In this document: one piece after another, positions 54,639 to 61,821 of the stretch
Position numbering within the stretch: the first letter of the stretch is position 1
Layout: every line of letters starts with the position of its first letter
Assembly: GCF_019697375.1 (NCBI RefSeq)
Contig: NZ_JAHCDI010000003.1
Location: forward strand, 372,001 to 436,000
DNA from: Micromonospora tarapacensis
GTDB taxonomy: Bacteria > Actinomycetota > Actinomycetes > Mycobacteriales > Micromonosporaceae
Length of the DNA stretch: 64,000 nucleotides
Reading direction: 5' to 3'
The notes under the pieces: model-generated
Database searches by the model: none
Told to the model about the DNA's origin: nothing
What the model saw: only the letters and a program-made list of their open reading frames with translations
Position numbers and translations under genes: made by a program

Positions 54639-55642
54639 GCGAGGGCATGCGCGGACGGCTGCGTCTCGGCACCCGCGGCAGCAAGTTGGCGATGGCCCAG
54701 TCCAGGCAGGTCGCCGACGCGCTGACCGCCCGGACCGGACGTCCCGTCGAACTGGTCGAGGTGGTCACCGCCGGTGATCGGTCCAGCGCTCCGGTGCACC
54801 GGCTCGGCGTCGGCGTGTTCGTCTCCGCGCTGCGTGACGCGCTGGTCGCCGGGACGATCGACTTCGCGGTCCACTCGTACAAGGACCTGCCCACCGCGAC
54901 CGCACCCGGGCTGCACATCGCCGCGGTGCCGCCGCGGCAGGATCCCCGCGACGCGCTCGTCGCCCGGGACGGCAGGACGTTGGCCGAGCTCGCTCCCGGA
55001 GCGAATGTCGGCACCGGCGCGCTGCGCCGGATCGCCCAGCTGCACGCGCTGGGCCTGCAACTGTCGGTCACCCCGATCCGGGGCAACATCGACACCCGGC
55101 TGGGCCGGGTGCTCGGGCCGGAGGCCGACCTGGACGCCGTCGTGCTGGCCCGGGCGGGTCTGGCCCGCATCGACCGGGCCGACGCGATCACCGAGACGCT
55201 CGACCCGATGCTGATGCTGCCGGCTCCCGCACAGGGCGCGCTGGCGGTGGAGTGCCGGGTCGACGACCCGGATCTGGTCGAACTGCTCGCCACGCTCGAC
55301 GACGCACCGTCGCGCGCCGCGGTCACCGCGGAACGGGCGATGCTGGCCACCCTGGAGGCCGGATGCTCCGCTCCGGTCGCCGCCTACGCCATCGTCGCCG
55401 AAGGCGAGCCAACCGGCTCCGGCGCCGAAGGCGATGTCGTCCAGGAGATCTACCTGCGCGGGGCGGTGATCAGCCCGGACGGCACCCGTGAGATCCGGCT
55501 GTCCCGCACCGGAACGCCCGCCGACGCGGCGGAGATCGGCAAGGCACTCGCCGCCGAACTCCTCGAACTCGGCGCCGACTCGATCCTCGGCCCGCACGAA
55601 CACGACGCCCCGGGGACCCAGCAATTTGGGAGCACAGAATGA
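54635..55642 (+). CDS. hemC: Hydroxymethylbilane synthase (porphobilinogen deaminase)
   Basis: The protein has 335 residues from ATG 54635 (ATGA overlap). It joins four porphobilinogens. LRLGTRGSKLAMAQSRQVAD, DFAVHSYKDLPT and VGTGALRRIAQL hold the conserved Arg/Lys/Asp set. The dipyrromethane cofactor is carried by Cys244 in LEAGCSAPVAAYA. A typical length and intact motifs support full activity. Confidence 0.95.
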   Translation: MSEGMRGRLRLGTRGSKLAMAQSRQVADALTARTGRPVELVEVVTAGDRSSAPVHRLGVGVFVSALRDALVAGTIDFAVHSYKDLPTATAPGLHIAAVPPRQDPRDALVARDGRTLAELAPGANVGTGALRRIAQLHALGLQLSVTPIRGNIDTRLGRVLGPEADLDAVVLARAGLARIDRADAITETLDPMLMLPAPAQGALAVECRVDDPDLVELLATLDDAPSRAAVTAERAMLATLEAGCSAPVAAYAIVAEGEPTGSGAEGDVVQEIYLRGAVISPDGTREIRLSRTGTPADAAEIGKALAAELLELGADSILGPHEHDAPGTQQFGSTE

Positions 55643-57219
55643 CCCGCACCCGTAAGCCCGTAGGCCGTATCGCGTTCGTCGGGGCTGGACCCGGCGACCC
55701 GGGCCTGCTGACCCGCCGGGCGCACGACGCCCTGGTTGAGGCCGACCAGGTGGTGTACGACCGGGGAGTCCCCGAGTCGCTGCTCGACGTCGTCCGGGCC
55801 GAGGCCAGGCAGGACGCCCAGTTCACTCCGGCGGAGGGCGCGCCGGGCGATGTGGCGAAGGTGCTGATCTCGGCCGCCCGCTCCGGTCAGAACGCGGTGC
55901 ACCTGGTGGCCGGCGACCCGTTCGGCCACGACTCGGTGGTCAAGGAGGTGCAGGCGGTGGCGCGTACCGCCGCGCACTTCGAGGTGGTGCCCGGGGTGGG
56001 GCAGGCCGAGGGGGTGGCCACCTACGCGGGTGTGCCGCTGCCGGGTGTGCGGACCGCCGCCGACGTCGAGGACGTCGGAGCCTTGGATTTCGACGCGCTG
56101 GCCGCCGCAGTGCGGCGCGGCTCGCTGGCCCTGGCGGTCGACGCCGGTGATCTCGCCGCGATCCGCGACGGGCTGCTCGCCGCCGGGGTGGACGGGACGA
56201 CCGACGTCGGGGTGACCGGGGACGGCACCGGGGAGACGCAGTACACGACCACGTCGAGCGTGGACTCCTTCGTCGCGGCGGCACTCGGCTTCACCGGCCG
56301 GGTCGTGCTGACCGTCGGCGACGGCGTGGGTCAGCGGGACAGGCTCAGCTGGTGGGAGAACCGCCCGCTGTACGGCTGGAAGGTGCTCGTACCCCGGACC
56401 AAGGAGCAGGCCGGCGCGATGAGTGCCCGGCTGCGCGCGTACGGAGCGATCCCGTGCGAGGTGCCGACGATCGCGGTGGAACCGCCGCGTACCCCGGCAC
56501 AGATGGAGCGGGCGGTCAAGGGTCTGGTCGACGGCAGGTACGCCTGGGTGATCTTCACCTCGGTCAACGCGGTGCGGGCGGTCTGGGAGAAGTTCGCCGA
56601 GCACGGTCTGGACGCCCGGCACTTCGGCGGCGTCAAGATCGCTTGTATCGGCGATGTCACCGCCGACGCGGTCCGCGCGTTCGGCATCCAGCCGGAACTG
56701 CTCCCCGCCGGTGAGCAGTCGTCCGAAGGGCTGTTGGCCGAGTTCTCCCCGCACGACGAGGTGCTCGATCCGGTCGGCCGGGTGCTGCTGCCGCGCGCCG
56801 ACATCGCCACCGAGACGCTCGCCGCCGGGCTCACCGAGCGCGGTTGGGAGGTCGACGACGTGACCGCGTACCGCACGGTCCGGGCCGCTCCGCCGCCCGC
56901 CGAGATCCGGGACGCGATCAAGTCGGGCGGGTTCGACGCGGTGCTCTTCACCTCGTCGTCCACGGTCCGGAACCTGGTCGGCATCGCCGGCAAGCCACAT
57001 GCGCGTACCGTTGTCGCTGTCATCGGGCCCAAGACGGCGGAGACCGCGACGGAGTTCGGCCTGCGGGTCGACGTCCAGCCCCCGCACGCGTCGGTGCCCG
57101 ATCTGGTGGAGGCGCTCGCCGGCTACGCCGTCGAGCTGCGGGAGAAGCTCGCCGCGATGCCGGCGAAGCAACGTCGCGGTTCGAAGGTGCAGGGGCCGAC
57201 CGCGCTGAGGTTCCGGTAG
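55639..57219 (+). CDS. hemD: Uroporphyrinogen-III methyltransferase-like / uroporphyrinogen-III synthase fusion
   Basis: The protein has 526 residues from ATG 55639 (ATGA overlap). The N-terminal ~240 residues resemble SUMT ([29 protein letters not shown]), but later motifs are worn: [12 protein letters not shown] replaces the GGDPFIFGRG type and [17 protein letters not shown] the PGITSA type. The C-terminal ~265 residues are the HemD domain ([79 protein letters not shown]). The synthase half is likely active; methyltransferase activity is doubtful. Such fusions are normal in actinobacterial hem operons. Confidence 0.92.
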   Translation: MTRTRKPVGRIAFVGAGPGDPGLLTRRAHDALVEADQVVYDRGVPESLLDVVRAEARQDAQFTPAEGAPGDVAKVLISAARSGQNAVHLVAGDPFGHDSVVKEVQAVARTAAHFEVVPGVGQAEGVATYAGVPLPGVRTAADVEDVGALDFDALAAAVRRGSLALAVDAGDLAAIRDGLLAAGVDGTTDVGVTGDGTGETQYTTTSSVDSFVAAALGFTGRVVLTVGDGVGQRDRLSWWENRPLYGWKVLVPRTKEQAGAMSARLRAYGAIPCEVPTIAVEPPRTPAQMERAVKGLVDGRYAWVIFTSVNAVRAVWEKFAEHGLDARHFGGVKIACIGDVTADAVRAFGIQPELLPAGEQSSEGLLAEFSPHDEVLDPVGRVLLPRADIATETLAAGLTERGWEVDDVTAYRTVRAAPPPAEIRDAIKSGGFDAVLFTSSSTVRNLVGIAGKPHARTVVAVIGPKTAETATEFGLRVDVQPPHASVPDLVEALAGYAVELREKLAAMPAKQRRGSKVQGPTALRFR

Positions 57220-57260
57220 TCGCTGAGGTTGTTCCGGTAGTAGTCGTCAGGGAGGGCCAG

Positions 57261-58244
57261 ATGCCGTACCCCGAGATGCGGCCCCGCCGGCTGCGGCGCA
57301 CCGCTGCGGTGCGGCGGCTGGTCTCCGAGACCCGCGTCGACCCGGCCGAACTGGTCGTGCCGATGTTCGTCAAGGAGGGGCTGAGCGAGCCACGGCCCGT
57401 AGCCTCGATGCCCGGGGTGCTCCAGCACTCGCGCGATTCGCTGCGCAAGGCGGCGGTGGAGGCGGTGCAGGCCGGCGTCGGCGGGATCATGCTGTTCGGG
57501 GTGCCGGCGTCGCGCGACGAGTGTGGCTCCGGCGGCACCGATCCGGACGGCATCCTCAACGTCGCGATCCGGGACGTGGTCTCCGAGGTCGGCGATGCCA
57601 CCGTGGTGATGAGCGATCTCTGCCTGGACGAGTTCACCTCGCACGGCCACTGCGGGCTGCTCACCCCGACCGGCGAGGTCGACAACGACGCCACCCTCGC
57701 CGCGTACGCCGAGATGGCGGTCGCCCAGGCCACCGCCGGGGTCACCATGGTCGGCCCGTCCGGGATGATGGACGGCCAGGTCGGGGTGGTACGCCGGGCA
57801 CTGGACGCGGCCGGTCACACCGACGTGGCCGTGCTGGCGTACGCCGTGAAGTACGCCTCGGCGTTCTACGGCCCCTTCCGGGACGCGATGGAGTCGGCGC
57901 TGGAGGGGGACCGGCGCACCTACCAGCAGGACCCGGCGAACCTGCGCGAGTCGCTGCGCGAGGTCGCGTTGGACGTCGCCGAGGGCGCCGACATCGTGAT
58001 GGTCAAGCCGGCGCTGCCGTACCTCGACGTGGTCGCCGCGGTCCGTGCCGCGGTGGACGTCCCGGTCGCCGCCTACCAGGTCTCCGGCGAGTACGCGATG
58101 GTCGAGGCGGCTGCCGCGAACGGCTGGATCGACCGGGAGCGGGTGATGCTGGAGACGCTCACCTCGATCCGCCGGGCCGGCGCCCAGATCATCCTCACCT
58201 ACTGGGCCGTCGAGGCGGCCCAACTGTTCCACGAGCGCTACTGA
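57261..58244 (+). CDS. hemB: Delta-aminolevulinic acid dehydratase (porphobilinogen synthase)
   Basis: The protein has 327 residues from ATG 57261, with GGAGGG upstream. It condenses two aminolevulinates to porphobilinogen. The two Schiff-base lysines are Lys197 in [13 protein letters not shown] and Lys249 in [10 protein letters not shown]. The metal site is [16 protein letters not shown], with fewer Cys than the zinc enzymes, as in Mg-dependent forms. It follows hemD by 41 bases and ends the haem operon. Confidence 0.95.
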   Translation: MPYPEMRPRRLRRTAAVRRLVSETRVDPAELVVPMFVKEGLSEPRPVASMPGVLQHSRDSLRKAAVEAVQAGVGGIMLFGVPASRDECGSGGTDPDGILNVAIRDVVSEVGDATVVMSDLCLDEFTSHGHCGLLTPTGEVDNDATLAAYAEMAVAQATAGVTMVGPSGMMDGQVGVVRRALDAAGHTDVAVLAYAVKYASAFYGPFRDAMESALEGDRRTYQQDPANLRESLREVALDVAEGADIVMVKPALPYLDVVAAVRAAVDVPVAAYQVSGEYAMVEAAAANGWIDRERVMLETLTSIRRAGAQIILTYWAVEAAQLFHERY

Positions 58245-58335
58245 CCCCTGCCCGCCGAGCCCGGCCGGCGCACCGCCGGCCACCACGGCCACCACTCTGA
58301 GTATAGATTCCCCGCCCCCACCTCTACCCTCCGCG

Positions 58336-58465
58336 CGCCCTTTGCTCTGCTTCAACCCACGCAACAGTCACGGCTTGTTACGACCGGCCACATGGCAACC
58401 GAACTTCGCCGTCGCTCCAGTGCTGGTCAGCCCCGATTGCGTGGGTTGAAGCAGAGCAAAGGGCG
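58336..58465. repeat. 29-bp perfect inverted repeat with a 72-base loop downstream of hemB
   Basis: The left arm 58336-58364 (starting CGCCCTTTGCTCTGCTTCAA) is the exact reverse complement of the right arm 58437-58465. The 72-base interior shows no ORF. Such a long perfect stem 92 bases after hemB can end transcription. It also has the look of a REP/MITE-type dispersed element. Confidence 0.9.
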
Positions 58466-58569
58466 GGAGGTGTGACCCGGCAGCGGCGTGAGAGAGCAAC
58501 GTCGCCGTCACACAGAGTGATTGTTACGCAGAGTGGCGCACGCAGCAGGATGCCGGTCAGGTGGGCGGG

Positions 58570-58590
58570 ATATCCACAGGCTTGTCCACA
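58570..58590. promoter_or_regulatory. Pair of DnaA-box-like sequences upstream of an XRE gene
   Basis: TTGTCCACA (58582-58590) equals the streptomycete DnaA-box consensus; ATATCCACA (58570-58578) has one mismatch to TTATCCACA. They lie 12 bases apart, 41 bases upstream of the XRE start. This may be DnaA-dependent control or chance. Confidence 0.4.
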
Positions 58591-58630
58591 GGGATTGCCG
58601 GACTGGTGTCCCGGGCGGCAGGGTCGGTGG

Positions 58631-59131
58631 ATGGCTTCCGTTTGCGAACCCCCGGATCTCGGCCCGACGGTCGGGCCGTTTCCCATCGCCGGTCTGGTGC
58701 GGCGGGCGCGGCGGATCGTGGGGCTCAGCCAGCAACGGATGGGCCGGTTCGCCAAGGTCGCGCCGTCGACGGTCGCGCGGGTCGAGGCGGGCACACTGAC
58801 GCCGAGCCTGGCGGTGCTGGAGCGCCTGCTCGGCGCGGCCGGCCTCTATCTCGTGGCCGTCGACCAGGACGGGCGTGTCGTACTGCCGATGGAGGTCTGG
58901 GACGACACCCTGGATGGTGCGGGCCGTCGCTACCCGGCACACCTGGACACCATCCTGGATCCGGAGGCCGGCGAGTGGTGGGCGGACATCTACGGCCTGG
59001 CCCGCCCGCCTGAGACGTACCATCGCTGCCCGATGGATCGGGAGGCCCGGCGACGCCGTAGCCAGTGGGAGGTGCGGGTGGCCAAGTACCGCAATGTCCC
59101 GCCGCCTCCGGATCCCCGGACCTGGGACTGA
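58631..59131 (+). CDS. XRE-type helix-turn-helix regulator
   Basis: ATG 58631 gives 166 residues; the frame is open back to 58472 but that part is not protein-like. The HTH (FPIAGLVRRARRIVGLSQQRMGRFAKVAPSTVARVEAGTLTPSLAVLERLLGAAGL, about residues 17-72) is followed by an unfamiliar domain (VLPMEVWDDTLDGAGRRYPAHLD, WWADIYGLARPPETYHRCP). The C-terminal part is perhaps ligand- or partner-binding. It converges on the GNAT gene with a 17-base gap. No target is evident. Confidence 0.8.
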   Translation: MASVCEPPDLGPTVGPFPIAGLVRRARRIVGLSQQRMGRFAKVAPSTVARVEAGTLTPSLAVLERLLGAAGLYLVAVDQDGRVVLPMEVWDDTLDGAGRRYPAHLDTILDPEAGEWWADIYGLARPPETYHRCPMDREARRRRSQWEVRVAKYRNVPPPPDPRTWD

Positions 59132-59148
59132 GGGCCGGAGCCGACGGT

Positions 59149-60168
59149 TCAGCGTGTCGCGTCGAGCCGGTGGACCAGGTCGGCGACGTCGACGCTGTAC
59201 TCGCACCAGTCCCGGTCGGTGCGGTAGCCCAGCTCGGCGTTGACCTTGAGCATGGCCTCGTTGGCCTGGGCGTTCCAGGTCTGCACCTCGGTCAGCTGCG
59301 GCTCGGCCGAGCGCAGCTCCAGCAGCATCCGCGCCTTGATCGCGCGGTCGATCCCGTAGCCCCGGTGATCCTGCACCACGATGGTGTCGTACTGGTCGGC
59401 GCGGGTCGGGTGCTGCGCCGGCACCACCACCTCGGTCAGGCCGGCCACCTCACCGGTCTGCTCGTGCAGGGCAAGCACGATGTACGGTTTCATCCCCCGC
59501 CGGTGCAGGCAGTCGAGGCTGTCCCGCAGCCGCTGCGGATCGTACGAGCTGGGTCGCAGCTCGCCGTCCTCGACGTCCCGGATCTCGGCCTTGGCCCGCG
59601 CGTACGTCTCCATCAGCTCGTCCGGCGGGCCGCCGGGATGGAAGTCCACGCGGTAGCCCGTGCCGAGCCCGGTGGACATTCCGGCCAACTCGCCCCAGTC
59701 GACGCCGGAGAGGTCGAGCACGCTCCGGGTCTCGACGTACTCCCGGCTGAAGCGGAGCGACTCGTAGAAGGCGACGGCGGGAGTGTCGCCCACCACCTCC
59801 ACCCCGATCGACTCGAAGCCCTCCTGGTAGACGCGGCGGGCGGCGCGCAGCACCAGATCACGGCCGAGACCGCCGCGCCGGACGGACGGGTGGACCAGCA
59901 CCTCCAGCACGCCGATGTTGCCGAGCAACAGCACGTGCACCTGGCCGAGAATGGCACCGGGGGTGCCGTCGGCGGCCGGCTCGTCCTGGGCCACCCAGGA
60001 GATCCGCCGCTCGCCCGGCATCACCTCGGCGAGGTATTCCCGCAGGGAACTCACCCGCCACGGCGGGTCCTGCGGAAGATCGGCCGCCAGGACCGCGTTG
60101 AGCGTGTCCAGCAGCGACGCGATCTCGGCGGACGACGCGGTCCTGGGGTCCCACTCGCGCACCATCAC
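59149..60168 (-). CDS. Tandem GNAT-domain acetyltransferase
   Basis: The protein has 339 residues from GTG 60168, with an ATG next. The N-terminal GNAT domain is well kept (LGQVHVLLLGNIGVLEVLVHPSVRRGGLGRDLVLRAARRVYQEGF, with GDTPAVAFYESLRF). A second, weaker copy follows (VAGLTEVVVPAQHPTRADQYDTIVVQDHRGYGIDRAIKARML, with NAQANEAMLKVNAELGYR). The layout recalls MshD, but MshD is a separate gene in most actinobacteria, and this protein lacks enough identity for that call. The substrate is unknown. Confidence 0.82.
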   Translation of the reverse strand: MMVREWDPRTASSAEIASLLDTLNAVLAADLPQDPPWRVSSLREYLAEVMPGERRISWVAQDEPAADGTPGAILGQVHVLLLGNIGVLEVLVHPSVRRGGLGRDLVLRAARRVYQEGFESIGVEVVGDTPAVAFYESLRFSREYVETRSVLDLSGVDWGELAGMSTGLGTGYRVDFHPGGPPDELMETYARAKAEIRDVEDGELRPSSYDPQRLRDSLDCLHRRGMKPYIVLALHEQTGEVAGLTEVVVPAQHPTRADQYDTIVVQDHRGYGIDRAIKARMLLELRSAEPQLTEVQTWNAQANEAMLKVNAELGYRTDRDWCEYSVDVADLVHRLDATR

Positions 60169-60237
60169 CCGTCTAGCTTGCCGTTAACCGCAGCTCGGGG
60201 GAAGTGTCCAGTTCTCCAATGTACGCGGACGATCACC

Positions 60238-61387
60238 TCACGTGCGGCTGGCCTGTCCGTACCGGTTGGCCGCGTCGAACACCGCCTGGGCATACCTGCG
60301 GACGTCGTTGTACGACAGGATCGCGTTCCACCAGTCACCCGGGATGGTGAGGTTCCGGCCTCCCTTGCACAGGTACATGCCGGCGGCCAGCGCGGCATCG
60401 TGGATGTTGTGCGGGTCCTCGCGGCCGTCGTTGTCCGCGTCGGCGCCGATCTCCTGCCAGGTGGTCGGGATGAACTGCATCGGCCCGATCGCCCGGTCGT
60501 AGGTGGTGTCGCCGTCCAACTCGCCGCGGTCGGTGTCGGTGATCCGCATCCGGCCGCCCTGGCCGTCGAGCGGCAGACCGATGATCTCCGGAATGGCCCG
60601 GCCGTCCGTGCCGAGCCGGGCGTTGTTGGCCTGCCCGTGTTGGGACTCGACCATGCCGACCGCGGCCAGGGTGGTCCAGCTCAGGCCGCAGCTGCGGTTG
60701 GTCTCGGCGAGGACCAACTCGGTGTAGCCGTACGCCTGCATGGCGATCGGGTCGATGCCGACCTTGGCGCCGACCTCGCGGGCCCAGCCGGCGAGGGCGT
60801 CGGACGGGCGCCCGCCGGTCGGTGGAGCTTCACCCGGCGCGGCCGGCGGCGTCGCGCCCGGGGCAGCGTCGCGGTGGGCGGCGGGAGGTCACCGAGCGGC
60901 GGCAGGTCGCCGGGCGGCGGTGTCCCGTCGGACGGCGCGAGGTCGCCGGGCCCGGCGGACACACCCCGTCGGCGTCCGCCGCAACCGGCCTGGGTGCGCC
61001 GAGAGTTGCCGGCACCAGCAGCGCACCGGCGGTGGCGGTCGCCGCCACCAGGGCGAGCAGGAACACGCCGGGCAGGGTCAGCCGCCCGCTGGGCCGCCGC
61101 GACCAGTCGCGAGCCGCCCGGACCGTGGCGCGTGGCCCCGGCAGGCGTACGGCGGGCGCGAAGGGGAGCCGGCGGCGCCGGGCGGTCGGCGAGCCGGCGT
61201 CCGGTGTGGACCCGTCGGGCCCGGAATCCGGCGGCCCGCCGGATTCCGGTGCGGGCCGTCGGGGCCGGGGCAGCCTGGTGGCCGGTCCGTCCGGGTCGGC
61301 GCCGTAACCGGCGCGCGGCGTGGCCGGTCGGAGGGGCCGAAGGGTCGTGCGCTCTTCGCCGTCTGCCACAAGTCGAGTATCACCCAT
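60238..61387 (-). CDS. Membrane-anchored lytic murein transglycosylase, two frameshifts
   Basis: ATG 61387 starts a Pro/Arg-rich cytoplasmic tail, then one membrane helix (TLPGVFLLALVAATATAGALLVPATLG). The frame shifts once near 60946-60956 (GGGCCC) into the Pro-rich linker APSDGTPPPGDLPPLGDLPP. It shifts again near 60857-60863 (CCCGGGG) into the catalytic part beginning SDALAGWAREVGAKVGIDPIAMQAYGYTEL. That part has the catalytic Glu in MVESQHGQ and YDRAIGPMQFIPTTWQEIGADADNDGREDPHNIHDAALAAGMYLC. Both shifts need one added base, giving about 380 residues. It cuts peptidoglycan outside the membrane, yielding anhydro-muramic ends. Confidence 0.75.
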
Positions 61388-61425
61388 GTCCGCGCGGACG
61401 TCAGGTCCGGTCGTAGGCTGAGGCA

Positions 61426-61656
61426 ATGCCCCGGTACGAGTTCCGATGCCGCGCCTGCGGCGACACTTTCGAGGTCAATCGCCCGATGGCCCGCGCCGGC
61501 GAGCCAGCCGCCTGCCCGCAGGGGCACTCCGACACGGTGAAGCTGCTCTCCACGGTCGCGGTCACCGGCCGGGGTGGTGGCGCGCCGGGTGGCACGCCAC
61601 CACCTCCACCCGCCGCCGCCGGCGGCGGCTGCTGCGGTGGTGGCTGCGGCTGTTGA
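61426..61656 (+). CDS. FmdB-family zinc-ribbon protein
   Basis: The protein has 76 residues from ATG 61426; TAGGCT ends 6 bases upstream (leaderless). The N-terminal zinc ribbon is MPRYEFRCRACGDTFEVNRP with a second pair position AACPQGHSD, so the four ligands include three Cys and one His. A Gly/Pro-rich tail ends GGGCCGGGCGC, with four further Cys. Function of the family is unclear; it may bind nucleic acid or metals. It diverges from the transglycosylase gene over only 38 bases. Confidence 0.85.
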   Translation: MPRYEFRCRACGDTFEVNRPMARAGEPAACPQGHSDTVKLLSTVAVTGRGGGAPGGTPPPPPAAAGGGCCGGGCGC

Positions 61657-61821
61657 GGCCGGCCCCGGCCGAGCGCGGTTGGTGATCCGGGTGATGCCTG
61701 TCTTGTCCGGACGCAGGGTCCGATGGCACCTTGGGTCGGAGCCTCGACCGGCCGTTCTCACGATGCGTGATGATCTGGTGTCGGGAAGTATGGAGCCGAG
61801 ACCAGGGGGGAGGTTCCACGC

